Positions 18,220 through 28,063 are shown, numbered from the stretch's first letter. The stretch: 64,000 nt of DNA from Bacillus sp. FJAT-27225 (GCF_001685025.1 NZ_MAYU01000012.1:744001-808000), one strand, 5' to 3'. Made by a program: numbers and translations. Notes: generated by a model not told the origin, from the letters alone.

Positions 18220-19542
18220 TTACATTCTCTCTTCTTTCCATAAGCGTTCAAGAATAATCGCCGTAAACGTACCAAGCAAAAGTCCATTCCTCACTAAATT
18301 TTGGATGATGTTGGGCAAGCCGGTAAAATTCTCCCCTTGAACAAACATAATTCCAATTCCGACTAAAAGTGATATTCCCACCACTGTCAATGTACGCTGG
18401 CTAAGGCCGTTTCTTGTTAACGATTTTAAGGAAATACCCAGCATTTCAATAAGTGTTGCCATCAATGCCGCACTTGCAACAGGCAGGGGTAATGAGGATA
18501 ATGCACTCACTATGAATGGGAATAGTGATATACCGACCATGATTATACTTGCGAATAGAAACGGAATAATCTTGTTCTGCCTTGAAAGTTTAACAAAACC
18601 AGCAGTGGCCGGCAGGGGAACGATTCCGACTGTTGAAAAGACAGAGGATAAAAGATGGGAAATTCCTCCCGCTGCAACCCCTGCGCTCAGACGATTTCCC
18701 ACCTCTTTTCCGGTATCCTCTTTTTGGTGAACTTCACTCGAAGCCGTAATTGCAGCAATTGTATTTGAAATTAACAAAAAGCTAAATAAAACAGCCGTAA
18801 TAATCATACTTTCATTTAAGACTGGCGTTCCCCATTCCCATAAGCCCGGCAATTGAACGGCTGCTCCCCCTGCCGGCTCCGATAAATGACTTTTGCCAAG
18901 CAGAGCAAAGGCCCCCCACCCCAGTAGGATACCAATCAGAATAGAGTAGCTCTTCATCCAGTCCTTACCCTTTATTGTTAATAAAAAGATCAGGAAAAAT
19001 ACTGCAGCGGATAAAATGAAGCTGCCACTATCCAATTCCCCGCCCGCTCGTTTCCCGGACATCATTCCGGTCAGGAATACCCCGCTCAATTGAATGGCCA
19101 GGATAAATAAAAATGTACCTGTCACCAATGGGGTAAACAAAGCTATTAAAATACGGACCCATTTTGTTATTCCCAATATTAATAGAAGAAGGCCTGAAAT
19201 CATTAGCCCCGCCTCTAAAATCTGCAGGGAATGCTTCAATGAATAGCCCATTTCTACACCGATACTTGCATACAGGATAAATATACTCACCCAGGAACCT
19301 GCAGGCCCATCTGCAATTGGGAAACGATGCCCCCATCTTGCTTGAATGAAGGAGCTTAGCCCAACTACAAAGAATGTCCGCTGCATGAGTTCCGATGTTT
19401 CCTTAAGGGATAAATCAAATATATTTCCAAGTACGATCGGAAGGGCAACCGAATTCGCCAACAAATAAACAAACCATTGAAACGTGCTCAAATAATAGTT
19501 CTCTCTCATTCCTCTTTTAGTCACCCTCCCGTCCCCATACAA
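18220..19542 (-). CDS. NCS2-family purine/uracil/xanthine permease
   Basis: About 430-440 residues with 12 or more hydrophobic segments. NCS2 signs include GHRFPIADGPAGSWVS near residue 75, the 'Q-H/E-x-N' equivalent region and VGIVPLPATAGFVKLS in the second half. It resembles the B. subtilis YwdJ-type uracil/xanthine transporters. The frame opens at ATG 19542, which has no clear ribosome site; ATG 19509 (residue 12) follows AGAGGA immediately and may be the real start. A strong terminator separates it from the upstream carbamate kinase, so it has its own promoter, though its neighbours suggest a purine substrate. Confidence 0.85.
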   Translation of the reverse strand: MYGDGRVTKRGMRENYYLSTFQWFVYLLANSVALPIVLGNIFDLSLKETSELMQRTFFVVGLSSFIQARWGHRFPIADGPAGSWVSIFILYASIGVEMGYSLKHSLQILEAGLMISGLLLLILGITKWVRILIALFTPLVTGTFLFILAIQLSGVFLTGMMSGKRAGGELDSGSFILSAAVFFLIFLLTIKGKDWMKSYSILIGILLGWGAFALLGKSHLSEPAGGAAVQLPGLWEWGTPVLNESMIITAVLFSFLLISNTIAAITASSEVHQKEDTGKEVGNRLSAGVAAGGISHLLSSVFSTVGIVPLPATAGFVKLSRQNKIIPFLFASIIMVGISLFPFIVSALSSLPLPVASAALMATLIEMLGISLKSLTRNGLSQRTLTVVGISLLVGIGIMFVQGENFTGLPNIIQNLVRNGLLLGTFTAIILERLWKEERM

Positions 19543-19611
19543 TTTTCAGTCCTTTTACTATACCAAAAGAGGTTTCCCACAGCCATCGGTACCAGGAACA
19601 GGGACCCCAAT

Positions 19612-19646
19612 ATAAAAGGCAGCTGAGTTATACAGCTGCCTTTTAT
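19612..19646 (-). terminator. Terminator of the all operon
   Basis: ATAAAAGGCAGCTG/CAGCTGCCTTTTAT is a 14-bp perfect stem directly after the carbamate kinase. Confidence 0.92.
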
Positions 19647-19650
19647 CCAC

Positions 19651-20616
19651 TTATCTAATAATGTGTGTACCTGTATTTCTCTTTACTGCCTCTTTTAGGC
19701 TTTCCGGGCTGGTGATAATAACTCTCTCTCCGCCGCCCTTAAGAAAGTCCAAGCTCGCCTCTATTTTTGGCAGCATGCTTCCAGGCGGGAAATGTCCTTC
19801 CTGCACAAACATTTCCATTTCGGGAATAGTCACCTGATCCAGTGCCTTTTGTGCAGGTTGACCAAAATGAATACAAACTCTTTCAACACCTGTCGTAATG
19901 ATCAGGGTTTCGGCACTAACCTGTTCAGCGAGAAGACTTGTTGCAAAGTCTTTATCTATGACAGCATCTATTCCGTGGTAGGTTCCATTATCCGACTTGA
20001 TAACCGGAATGCCCCCACCCCCTACAGCAATAACGATATATCCCTTCTCAACCAGTGATTTAATCACGTCTTTTTCAACTATATCAACAGGTTTTGGTGA
20101 TGGGACAACCCGGCGGTAACCCCTTCCTGAATCTTCTATGAAATGCCAATCAGGATGCTCGCCTTTCAACTCTTCTGCCTGTTCGAAAGAATAAAATCCC
20201 CCAACCGGCTTTGTCGGATTCAAAAAATTCGGGTCGTCTGCTGATACTTCCACTTGAGTAATGACAGTCGCAACCTTCTTGTTAATTCCTCTTCTGGCAA
20301 GTTCATTTGTTAATGCCTGCTGAATCTGATAACCAATTCCGCCCTGTGTATCCGCTACACAGTTAACAAGAGGTACTGAAGGCAGGCCTGCTGTTTCATT
20401 TGAAATTTCAGATCTTCTGAGTTCATATCCTACCTGTGGCCCATTACCATGGGTAACGATTACATTAAGGCCTTCCTCCACCATGTCTACAATATGGCGG
20501 GCCGTTTCACACGCAGCTTCATATTGATCATCAATCGAATTGCTTCCATTGTCTTTAACCAGAGAGTTACCGCCTATAGCAACTATTACAAGATTTTCCA
20601 AAGCTGTATCCTCCAT
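19651..20616 (-). CDS. arcC: Carbamate kinase (catabolic)
   Basis: About 317-321 residues. Family signs are VIVAIGGNSL at the start, VTHGNGPQVG, and a central VIAVGGGGIPV. It converts carbamoyl phosphate and ADP to ATP, CO2 and NH3. In E. coli the allantoin-linked enzyme is AllK (YbcF), and the gene order here supports that role. The ATG at 20616 begins one base after the stop of the ankyrin-TPR gene. A TTG at 20601 has GGAGG 8 bp upstream and gives the usual N-terminus, so it may be the true start. It is the last gene of the operon. Confidence 0.9.
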   Translation of the reverse strand: MEDTALENLVIVAIGGNSLVKDNGSNSIDDQYEAACETARHIVDMVEEGLNVIVTHGNGPQVGYELRRSEISNETAGLPSVPLVNCVADTQGGIGYQIQQALTNELARRGINKKVATVITQVEVSADDPNFLNPTKPVGGFYSFEQAEELKGEHPDWHFIEDSGRGYRRVVPSPKPVDIVEKDVIKSLVEKGYIVIAVGGGGIPVIKSDNGTYHGIDAVIDKDFATSLLAEQVSAETLIITTGVERVCIHFGQPAQKALDQVTIPEMEMFVQEGHFPPGSMLPKIEASLDFLKGGGERVIITSPESLKEAVKRNTGTHIIR

Positions 20617-20617
20617 T

Positions 20618-21784
20618 TTACTCCGCAGTCTCCCCAAGCAATTCCAGGGATTGTTTTTTATGCTGGTGATACAAAGGGTTTTCAGGATCATGTTTAATCG
20701 CATTCTCAATCGCTTCAATCGCATCCCTGTGCCTTCCTAGCGACCTCAGGCTGTTTGCCTTATGAAACGAGAAATCATACCGGTGAGGCTGCATCGCCAG
20801 CAGCTGGTCCATAGCCCGCACCGCTTCTTCATGCCTGCCAAGTTCCCTTAAATAATTTGATTTATGATACAAGTAAAAGGTTTCTTCAGGGTCCCTGCCA
20901 ACCGCCTTATCGTACTCAAGGAGAGCCGCTTCAGGCTCATTCATCAGCCGCAGACAATTTGCTGTATAGAAATAAAAATCCAGGTCATCCGGGCTTATTT
21001 CCAGCGCCTTGTTGTACTCTGCAAGAGCCAATGCGTACTGCTTTAATTCCTGTAAGCAAAATCCCTTATAAAAATATAAGTCTACTAGATTAGGATTCTC
21101 CTGAAGTTCCCCGTCTATAACCGAGATTGCTTCTTCATACCGGTCTTCCAGATAAAGCAATTTGGCCTGTTTGACCGCTTCATTCTGCTCTACATATTTT
21201 TGCTCAAGAATGGCTTCTACTTTAGCTTGTTTGAGCATTCGGGCATGCTGCAATGATGACGTTCCGTCTCTGTCCTCAAGATGAACATCCGCACCCGCTT
21301 TTACAAGCAGTTCAATAATAGTAGAATACAAGCGGCCGCCATTTCCTAAAATAACAGCCTCAAGCAGGGCACTCCAACCGAGATTGTTTACATGATTGAC
21401 AGGAATGCCGGCTTCCAGGCATCTCTGTACAGTTTTCAGGTAACCCTTTTCACTTGAAGGCAGCAATGCTGTACCGCCAAAACGGTTAACACTCTTCAAG
21501 TCTGCTCCATAGTTCAGCATTAAGCTTAAAATCTCATGAAACCCGTTTGCCCCGGAGCAAATAAAAGGAGTTAAAAGAGTGATATCCCTGGTATTTACGT
21601 CACTGCCAGCCTCTAATAATCTCTTAACCACTTCATAGTTGTTTTTCTGGGTTGCCGCCATTAAAGCTGTGCGGCCTGCTGCATCTTTATATTCAACATC
21701 TGCTCCATCAGCTAATAGTTGACGGACAGCATCAACATCACCATATTCACTTGCCTCAATCAGTTGTTGATTTAAAGTCACCAT
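20618..21784 (-). CDS. Ankyrin-repeat and TPR protein in the purine operon
   Basis: 388 residues. Residues 1 to about 190 are five to six ankyrin repeats (GRTALMAATQKNNYEVVKRL, FGGTALLPSSEKGYLKTV, NLGWSALLEAVILGNGG). Residues 205-385 are about five TPR units (PNLVDLYFYKGFCLQELKQY, then 'A...Y.KA...P' repeats). No catalytic motif is seen, so it is probably a protein-binding scaffold. It sits between the deaminase and carbamate kinase genes on the same strand, although a 296-bp gap with a GC-rich repeat lies upstream. Its ankyrin half is clearly paralogous to the lipoprotein at 44.8 kb. Its role in the pathway is unknown. Confidence 0.85.
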   Translation of the reverse strand: MVTLNQQLIEASEYGDVDAVRQLLADGADVEYKDAAGRTALMAATQKNNYEVVKRLLEAGSDVNTRDITLLTPFICSGANGFHEILSLMLNYGADLKSVNRFGGTALLPSSEKGYLKTVQRCLEAGIPVNHVNNLGWSALLEAVILGNGGRLYSTIIELLVKAGADVHLEDRDGTSSLQHARMLKQAKVEAILEQKYVEQNEAVKQAKLLYLEDRYEEAISVIDGELQENPNLVDLYFYKGFCLQELKQYALALAEYNKALEISPDDLDFYFYTANCLRLMNEPEAALLEYDKAVGRDPEETFYLYHKSNYLRELGRHEEAVRAMDQLLAMQPHRYDFSFHKANSLRSLGRHRDAIEAIENAIKHDPENPLYHQHKKQSLELLGETAE

Positions 21785-21804
21785 TATATACTCCTCTTAT
21801 TAAT

Positions 21805-21992
21805 ATAGAACGAACAATAGTTTTGAACATGGTTGTTGATTTCCGTTCCAGGCACTTCGCTTTCCGCGGGGCGGGCGGTGAGCCTCCTCGGCGTAAACAC
21901 CTGTGGGGTCTCACCTGCCCCGCTGCTCCCACAGGAGTCTTCGTGCCTTCCACTTCAATCAACGGGAGGCTCATTTATAGTTCGTTTTCTAT
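21805..21992. repeat. GC-rich intergenic hairpin element, copy 1
   Basis: A GC-rich core of about 118 bp (21843-21960) is shared with the copy at 53.2 kb: CTTCGCTTTCCGCGGGGCGG, GTGAGCCTCCTCGGCG, GGGGTCTCACCTG and CCCACAGGAGTCTTCG. The core arms pair (CCAGGCAC with GTGCCTTCC). The AT-rich flanks also pair with each other (ATAGAACGAAC at 21805 with GTTCGTTTTCTAT at 21980). Elements with this core are, to my knowledge, common between genes in Bacillaceae. No protein is encoded. Confidence 0.8.
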
Positions 21993-22080
21993 AGCGTAAT
22001 TACCTGGGCACTGACCCATAGGAACATCTTTCCGGGTAAAAATTCATCCAGCGCTGCAGGTTCCAGCACCGGAGATTTGT

Positions 22081-22536
22081 CTATTTATTGTTTTTATGGA
22101 AAAACTCAAACAGCTCATCGCAATCTTCCCGCTGCTCTACCTTAACCATATTGAGGACACTTTTATCTTCACCTGTTAAATACTTGCGTAAGTGCATATC
22201 AGAGAAGCCATGTTTATCGGCATCTTCGCTCGTATTGCAGTAGTATACTTCTTTAATTCCTGCCCAGATGATGGCGGACACACACATTGGACAAGGTTCA
22301 CAGGTGGCATAGATAACACAATCAGACAGATCCATCGTGCCCAGTTTTTTAGTGGCTTTACGTATGGCAACCATTTCAGCGTGGGCGGAAATGTCAGTAT
22401 CCCTCATCATCGTATTGCTCACGACAGCAATAATTTCATCGCCGCGTACGATTGTTGCTCCAAATGGCCCGCCAACCTTGTTGGCCATACCAACAAACGT
22501 TGCATCCGCCGCTAATTTCATATAATCCATATCCAA
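22081..22536 (-). CDS. guaD: Guanine deaminase-like nucleobase/nucleoside deaminase
   Basis: 151 residues of the cytidine-deaminase fold. The zinc site is complete: HAEMVAIRKA (His ligand and catalytic Glu) and CEPCPMC (two Cys ligands). GGPFGATIV near the N-terminus fits the GuaD/TadA group; B. subtilis GuaD is 156 residues. Guanine deaminase turns guanine into xanthine plus ammonia, which suits a purine-catabolic operon. A different substrate, such as adenine or a pterin, is possible. Start at ATG 22536 with GGAG upstream, 18 bp after the permease stop. Confidence 0.85.
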   Translation of the reverse strand: MDMDYMKLAADATFVGMANKVGGPFGATIVRGDEIIAVVSNTMMRDTDISAHAEMVAIRKATKKLGTMDLSDCVIYATCEPCPMCVSAIIWAGIKEVYYCNTSEDADKHGFSDMHLRKYLTGEDKSVLNMVKVEQREDCDELFEFFHKNNK

Positions 22537-22554
22537 ACTCCTCCATATCAGGTT

Positions 22555-24096
22555 TTACTCTGTAACAGGACCAATATTATGTTTTTTATTTACGTAAAGC
22601 TTATACGCCAAGAAGAGTGCAATGAGCAGATATCCCCAAACGAAAGGCATTGCAGCCTCTTGTGCAAATCCGATCGAGACTGTATGAATGGCACCAGCAA
22701 AAGTTAAAATGGCTCCTAGCACTGCAGCTATGATGCCTCCAATTGGCGTGTTTCGGATCGTAAATACAGCTATACAACCCCAGATAACACTACTAATAGG
22801 TGCGCCAGTACCTAAAGCAACCAAGCCATCGTAGAAAAGTCCGGCATTTTCCAGGGCAAGTGATGATACCTGACCGGCAGCTTCCCCCGCAGCCGTACCA
22901 GCTGCTGAAAGTGCATTATTAACAGCTACTAATGCCCAGTTTGCTACCCATGGGAAGAAAGTGACAAAGATTGCAGGAACTTCAAATCTCGGACTTTCAC
23001 TGACAGCCTGATGCCCCGTAACAATCGCAATAAACACGAGCATCGGAGCAATAGCAGCTATCGGAACAATAGCAAGCAACAGACCCATTAGACTAAATAT
23101 CGATAATAAGAATATGGCACCGGAGCTGGCAATCGAATACCCTAAACCTGCACCAACTGCCTTCCACCCAGCATGACCTACATAGACTGTTACTGGGAAT
23201 GGGTTACCACAAAGGCCGCCGACTAAAGTGGAAAATCCGTTTGCAAGCATAACGTCTCTCGTATTGTATTCGTCCCCGGCAATAGCAGCAGCTTCAATGT
23301 TTTCCAAGTTGAAAATGAAGTTTGACAATCCCAGGGGGATAGCCGTTAAAAGGTAAGGCAAAGCAGCGCTAAAATGGTCGAAAAGCCCATTTAAATGTAG
23401 CTTAGGTGGATTAAAGCCAAATGATTTTAGTGCCTCAGTAACATCAGCAGGATTTTGATATCCAGCGATCCAGGCAATTGCAGTTCCAACTAATAGTAAT
23501 AATAAACCCGTAGGTATTTTCGTTAAGATTGGATGTTTGCTTAACCAGTTCATGAAGATGATGATGAGCGCAACAAATGCGACAATCGGCATTTCAAAAG
23601 ATTGCATCATTGGATTCATACCTAAGAATACAAATGCCAAACCTGCCAATGCTGCCAACAATACAGTTGTTGGTACTACCCTTCTAATCGCTTCACCAAA
23701 AAATGCACCTAAAAATAAAAAGGAAGCCTCGAAGAATACCCAAATTACTGCGACTGCTGTTGTGAAAACAGCATCTTGTGTCTGATGGTAGAGTGGAAGC
23801 ATAATCACAAAGACGATTAGGAAAATACCAGGTGAACTGGACCCCGATGGGAGTGCGGTAACATCCTTTCTACCTGTTTTCTTAGCCAGCCTGTAGGCAA
23901 AATAAGCAAGGATAATCCCGGATAGAAGGACAGCAAATCCAAAGCCGGGAACAATCCGTTTAAAAACAAAATCACCTGGCATACCAACGACGAAAATTAA
24001 TAACGAGATCATGACCAAAAAGTCTGTTAAAACGTTAACAAACAATCCGAAGGAGGCCGCAAAGTCTCCTCTCCTCCATAAAGCAACCTGTCCCAT
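22555..24096 (-). CDS. Multi-pass permease of the xanthine/uracil (NCS2-like) superfamily
   Basis: About 513 residues with 12-14 hydrophobic segments. It starts at ATG 24096 (AAGGGG 8 bp upstream); the earlier ATG at 24114 has no site. The motif ALPSGSSSPGIFLIVF and FNLENIEAAAIAGDEYNTRD resemble distant NCS2 permeases found beside fdrA clusters. It probably imports a purine, allantoin or a degradation product. It lies in the same operon as allG and the deaminase. Confidence 0.78.
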   Translation of the reverse strand: MGQVALWRRGDFAASFGLFVNVLTDFLVMISLLIFVVGMPGDFVFKRIVPGFGFAVLLSGIILAYFAYRLAKKTGRKDVTALPSGSSSPGIFLIVFVIMLPLYHQTQDAVFTTAVAVIWVFFEASFLFLGAFFGEAIRRVVPTTVLLAALAGLAFVFLGMNPMMQSFEMPIVAFVALIIIFMNWLSKHPILTKIPTGLLLLLVGTAIAWIAGYQNPADVTEALKSFGFNPPKLHLNGLFDHFSAALPYLLTAIPLGLSNFIFNLENIEAAAIAGDEYNTRDVMLANGFSTLVGGLCGNPFPVTVYVGHAGWKAVGAGLGYSIASSGAIFLLSIFSLMGLLLAIVPIAAIAPMLVFIAIVTGHQAVSESPRFEVPAIFVTFFPWVANWALVAVNNALSAAGTAAGEAAGQVSSLALENAGLFYDGLVALGTGAPISSVIWGCIAVFTIRNTPIGGIIAAVLGAILTFAGAIHTVSIGFAQEAAMPFVWGYLLIALFLAYKLYVNKKHNIGPVTE

Positions 24097-24159
24097 GTAA
24101 TATCCCCTTAACATTTATATTTTTTTGTTGCGGTCTACATTTTTACAAGCATGGGAGAC

Positions 24160-24193
24160 ACTGGGGAAACGCGGAATGATTGGTTTCCCCAGT
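24160..24193 (-). other. Hairpin inside the operon
   Basis: ACTGGGGAAAC/GTTTCCCCAGT, an 11-bp perfect stem with a 12-nt loop, lies between allG and the permease. No T-run follows on the minus strand, so it looks like an RNA-processing or stability element rather than a terminator. Confidence 0.6.
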
Positions 24194-24206
24194 GCGTTGT
24201 TAAAAT

Positions 24207-25634
24207 CTATTGAATCGTTTCGCTTAAAGCCAGGACTGCTTTTTCAAATGCTTCAACTGGCGGATATGTTATACCTGCACCTATCATGCCGATTCCCGCT
24301 TCTTTATGGGCAATCGCAGTATTAATTATCGGCATAATGCCTGTTTGAAGTACTTTCCGTACGTCAATTCCTGATGGGATGCCCATAAAATCGAGCAATG
24401 GAATTGTTACGTTTGGATTTTCAGCCGTTGTAATTTCTTTCATTTTGGTCGAGAAGCCAATCGCTTCCTCAACTGTACCGCCAACAAGTGCAACAATGGC
24501 AGGGGCCGCTGCCATAGCGAAACCGCCAATTCCATACGTTTCAGTGATTGCACTGTCTCCGATGTCCAGGCCGGAATCTTCAGGCTTATATCCTGCGAAC
24601 ATCGGTCCAATAACCTTCTGGGCAGGGCCAGTGAACCAGGTGTTGCCGCCAATGCCGCTTACACGGATACCGAATTCTGTGCCATTACGGGCCATTGTTG
24701 TAACAACTGTACTGTTTTCGATTCCATGGGCAGCGTCCATGGCGCATTTTGACATGGCCATCCAGGTTGGGCCCGAGAAATAGTCACTGCTTGCAACAAA
24801 CTCGAACACTTCGCGCTTCTGCTCTGTTGTGAAATCGGTTTGCAGTATATAAGGAGTCAACGCCTGGATTAACAGGGTTGTACCAGCAACGTTCCTGTTA
24901 TGGCATTCATCTCCCATATGGAGGGCCTGAGCAAGCATCAAACGCAGGTCGATTCCATTCGGATTAAGCTTCATTGCCTCCCGCAGCATCGGCCCGAGAA
25001 CATCCCGCATCCATACAAGCCGGTCGATTACGGACTGATCATTTGCACCCATCCGTAAAATCTTGGATAATTGCTCACTCAAATTTGTATAGGCGATGTT
25101 CCCATATGTCTTGTTCTCGACAATATGCATGAACATGGAAGCAGATGTAACACCAGCCATTGAACCAACACAGTTGTGTTCATGGCATGGGGAGAATGTG
25201 ATTTCACCTGAAGCAGCCAATTCTTCTGCTTCCTTTAGGTCCTTGGCCAACCCTTCAAATACAATTGCACCAGTAACAGCGCCTTTCATTGGTCCGTTCA
25301 TCTTATCCCAGGTAATCGGAGGGCCGGAGTGAAGGATTGTCGTCTTTGTCATGCCAGGCACAACATTGATTGCCTGGTCAAAACCTATTAATACTGGCTG
25401 TGAATTGATAATCCGCTCCACTGCCAATTTATTAGCCGCTTCGATTTTTTTGAGGATTTCCTGGCGTTCCAGTTTATCCAGAGCCTTGATGATCTCAGGC
25501 TTTCCTCCGCCCGGCGGTTGCCAGTCAAGATGTGTTGCGCTTGCATTTTGCTTTAGAATATCGTCCTTGAAAAACTCGATTCCAACGTTTAGTGCATGGA
25601 TTTTACTATTAAAAAGTTCTGTAATTTTGCTCAT
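24207..25634 (-). CDS. allG: Oxamate carbamoyltransferase subunit AllG (DUF1116, YlbE-like)
   Basis: 475 residues of the DUF1116 family. Conserved-looking stretches include DWQPPGGGKPEII, HSGPPITWDKMNGPMKGAV, FSPCHEHNCVGSMAGV and GIGGNTWFTGPAQKV. In E. coli FdrA, YlbE and YlbF were renamed AllF, AllG and AllH as the three parts of oxamic transcarbamylase, which turns oxalurate into oxamate and carbamoyl phosphate. The start ATG 25634 lies 3 bp after the allF stop codon, with GGAG in the coding end of allF, so the two are coupled. Confidence 0.88.
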   Translation of the reverse strand: MSKITELFNSKIHALNVGIEFFKDDILKQNASATHLDWQPPGGGKPEIIKALDKLERQEILKKIEAANKLAVERIINSQPVLIGFDQAINVVPGMTKTTILHSGPPITWDKMNGPMKGAVTGAIVFEGLAKDLKEAEELAASGEITFSPCHEHNCVGSMAGVTSASMFMHIVENKTYGNIAYTNLSEQLSKILRMGANDQSVIDRLVWMRDVLGPMLREAMKLNPNGIDLRLMLAQALHMGDECHNRNVAGTTLLIQALTPYILQTDFTTEQKREVFEFVASSDYFSGPTWMAMSKCAMDAAHGIENSTVVTTMARNGTEFGIRVSGIGGNTWFTGPAQKVIGPMFAGYKPEDSGLDIGDSAITETYGIGGFAMAAAPAIVALVGGTVEEAIGFSTKMKEITTAENPNVTIPLLDFMGIPSGIDVRKVLQTGIMPIINTAIAHKEAGIGMIGAGITYPPVEAFEKAVLALSETIQ

Positions 25635-25637
25635 GGA

Positions 25638-27182
25638 TTATTCTCCTTTCACCACGAATTCCCTGGCCAATAGCCCGGCATTTTGGCTGCTGCTCGCATG
25701 TGTTGCACCCGAAGCAATCAGTTTGTTTACCTGTTCCTCAAGATTTTGAGGGTCTGCATCAGTTCCAAGCACATAGCCAAGAATTTCAAGATGCCTTCCT
25801 TCTTTTTCAGCGAGCTGTTTTGCTTCCACAATGGCCGGAAGCATAACGCCTACCGGATCTTCATGTGAGCCGAAGCCGAGAACAAAGTCCATGACAATTA
25901 CGCCAACTTCAGGATCTTTTGCTTCCTGCAAAAACCTTTCAATTCTCGAAGAAGGATCAATCATTGGGTGAGGTTTTCCATTAGTGAATTCATCGCTGCC
26001 AAAATCAATAAATGTATGTTCCTTACTGACGTGGACATCAGCCAGTTGATAATTCGGGTCCTTCTGGATGTTGCTGTAGACATTATCGAATTTTTCCAAA
26101 GTTGCATACATCGCTTCGTCGCAAAGTGTTCCCCCGCAGAATAGTCCGCGGATATATTGTTGTTCCGGAGAAAGCTTTGTCCGCACTTCTTCAATAAGCG
26201 GAATGTTCAGGGCCTTCTTATTGATCTTTGACTCATCTGCTCCTGCAAGAAGGACTGCTTTCAGGGCACCCTCTTTTGACATTTTTGCAAAATGCCCTCC
26301 AGCTTTTGTTACCTTCTCTTCGTCTCCGCCAATGAACCAAACAACCACAGGCTTTGAACATTGCTGGATTTTGTTTAGAATTTTGTCCTCCACACTCGGC
26401 GCAGGTGGTTTAGAGACCACAACGATAACCTTTGTCGCATCATCTTCTTCCAATGCATGAATGCCATCAAGCATCATGATTCCGCCAACTTCTTCACTTA
26501 GGTCTCTTCCTCCGGTACCGATCAGCTGGGAAACTCCGCCGCCAAATTCATGAATGCGGACACTCATCTCCTGGCTGCCTGTACCTGAAGCACCAACAAT
26601 GCCAATGTTCCCTTTTCTCACAGCATTAGCGAAGCAAAGGCCGACGCCATTGATGATGGCTGTACCACAGTCAGGTCCCATCAGCAGCAACCCATTGTCG
26701 TGCGCGAAATTTTTAAGTTCAATCTCTTCCTCAATGCTGACATTGTCGCTGAACAGCATGACATGAAGATTGTTTTCAAGAGCTTTTTTTGCCTCTCTTG
26801 CTGCAAAGGCGCCATTTACGGAAATAACGGCTAGGTTTGCGTCCGGGATGCCTGCAGCGGCAGATGCAACTGTTGAAAATTTAACTTCCGCCTTGCTTTT
26901 GCCAGAATTTTTCTTAGTAAATAATTCTTCTATGTTCAAGTAACCGTTTTCAGCCAATTCATCAGTTTCTGCTTTTACAACGATCATTAGGTCACTTGTT
27001 TGGGCGTCTTCCAATTGCTGTGTAATCAGGCCTATGTTACGCAGGACCTCTTTATTCATTTCAGTCCCCATTGCTACAAAAGCCTGCTCTACACCTTCAA
27101 TTTGATTTGCTTTTGTTGAAAGGGACATCAGGGATACAGAGTCAAAATACGTGTTCTTTTTAATCACAACTTTTACAGCCAT
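25638..27182 (-). CDS. fdrA: Oxamate carbamoyltransferase subunit AllF (FdrA, acyl-CoA synthetase-like)
   Basis: 514 residues with succinyl-CoA-ligase-like folds. Motifs include GIVGASGTGSQEMSVRI, GGVSQLIGTGGRDLSEEVGG and LMGPDCGTAI, as in CoA-binding and ligase domains of the FdrA family. The gene starts at ATG 27182 with GGAGG, inside the 3' end of allH (10-nt overlap). It acts with AllG and AllH on a purine-derived ureide. The family is certain; the reaction is inferred from E. coli. Confidence 0.9.
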   Translation of the reverse strand: MAVKVVIKKNTYFDSVSLMSLSTKANQIEGVEQAFVAMGTEMNKEVLRNIGLITQQLEDAQTSDLMIVVKAETDELAENGYLNIEELFTKKNSGKSKAEVKFSTVASAAAGIPDANLAVISVNGAFAAREAKKALENNLHVMLFSDNVSIEEEIELKNFAHDNGLLLMGPDCGTAIINGVGLCFANAVRKGNIGIVGASGTGSQEMSVRIHEFGGGVSQLIGTGGRDLSEEVGGIMMLDGIHALEEDDATKVIVVVSKPPAPSVEDKILNKIQQCSKPVVVWFIGGDEEKVTKAGGHFAKMSKEGALKAVLLAGADESKINKKALNIPLIEEVRTKLSPEQQYIRGLFCGGTLCDEAMYATLEKFDNVYSNIQKDPNYQLADVHVSKEHTFIDFGSDEFTNGKPHPMIDPSSRIERFLQEAKDPEVGVIVMDFVLGFGSHEDPVGVMLPAIVEAKQLAEKEGRHLEILGYVLGTDADPQNLEEQVNKLIASGATHASSSQNAGLLAREFVVKGE

Positions 27183-28063
27183 GTCTTACCTCCAACTTTG
27201 ATAATTAATTCCAATCCTGCAAGCATTCCAAACGCGATATCAGTCCCGGATGTGGAACCGATTGATAGGACCGCCTTAAGCCGTTCCACCACTTCCTTTT
27301 GCGAACCGCCAATTACGGACATTGCCAACTGTACAATCGATTCCCTTACTTCACCGACAGAGGCTTTTTTAATCGCCATATAGCTGATTTCGTTCGTCAA
27401 CGGTTTCGCAATCCCCGCTACCCGCTCTGCAAAGCCACGGTAATTCGAGGCCGGGGAATCTACAAAATGGAAGGCGGCGAACAAGCCTACTAAAAAATCA
27501 TCTCCGGAAGGGGTTAAACCAGGACCGAGGCCAACCAATCCTCTTGCCTTTTCAATGGCTGCCGCTTCCCTGCCGAGCTCCAAATTTTCGAGCAAGGATT
27601 TTATCCTTTCCTCCAGCAATCTGGATGTTTCGTTTTCGAACATGTTACCGTAACTGCCTACAGGCTTTATCCCTCCCTTTTTTCCAAAAAGAGAAAGGCT
27701 GTCCTTTACGATTTCGATATTCTGTTCTAACTGGCGTGGATCTTTTGGATACGGGGGCATCGTACACTTCCACGATTCCGTCTCCCAATCCGCTTTATAC
27801 AGCTTGTTTCTTATTAATAAACGGTTGTTCTCAGAATAGACGGAGTCTTGAATCCGAACCTGCAATTCTTTGAAACTTTTAGTATAGTCAACAATGAGTG
27901 TATTTGGAGCCAAATCGACAGTGGGAGCAGCTAGCGTATAAAGTTCTCCATCTTCCTGCCTCAAAATATTAATAGTCCGGTCAAAAACGCTATGGACTGT
28001 ACCTGTAAACCCGGTGGATATGGCTAGGAGAAAGTTTTCTTCCCCAGCAATAACTCTGTTCAT
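27173..28063 (-). CDS. allH: Oxamate carbamoyltransferase subunit AllH (DUF2877, YlbF-like)
   Basis: About 296 residues. The family signature GLGPGLTPSGDDFLVGL is present in the middle. A longer frame from 28201 exists, but the ATG at 28063 follows GGGGTGG and gives the normal length. It is the first gene of the allH-allF-allG operon, divergent from the PucR-type regulator. Confidence 0.85.
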   Translation of the reverse strand: MNRVIAGEENFLLAISTGFTGTVHSVFDRTINILRQEDGELYTLAAPTVDLAPNTLIVDYTKSFKELQVRIQDSVYSENNRLLIRNKLYKADWETESWKCTMPPYPKDPRQLEQNIEIVKDSLSLFGKKGGIKPVGSYGNMFENETSRLLEERIKSLLENLELGREAAAIEKARGLVGLGPGLTPSGDDFLVGLFAAFHFVDSPASNYRGFAERVAGIAKPLTNEISYMAIKKASVGEVRESIVQLAMSVIGGSQKEVVERLKAVLSIGSTSGTDIAFGMLAGLELIIKVGGKTWL

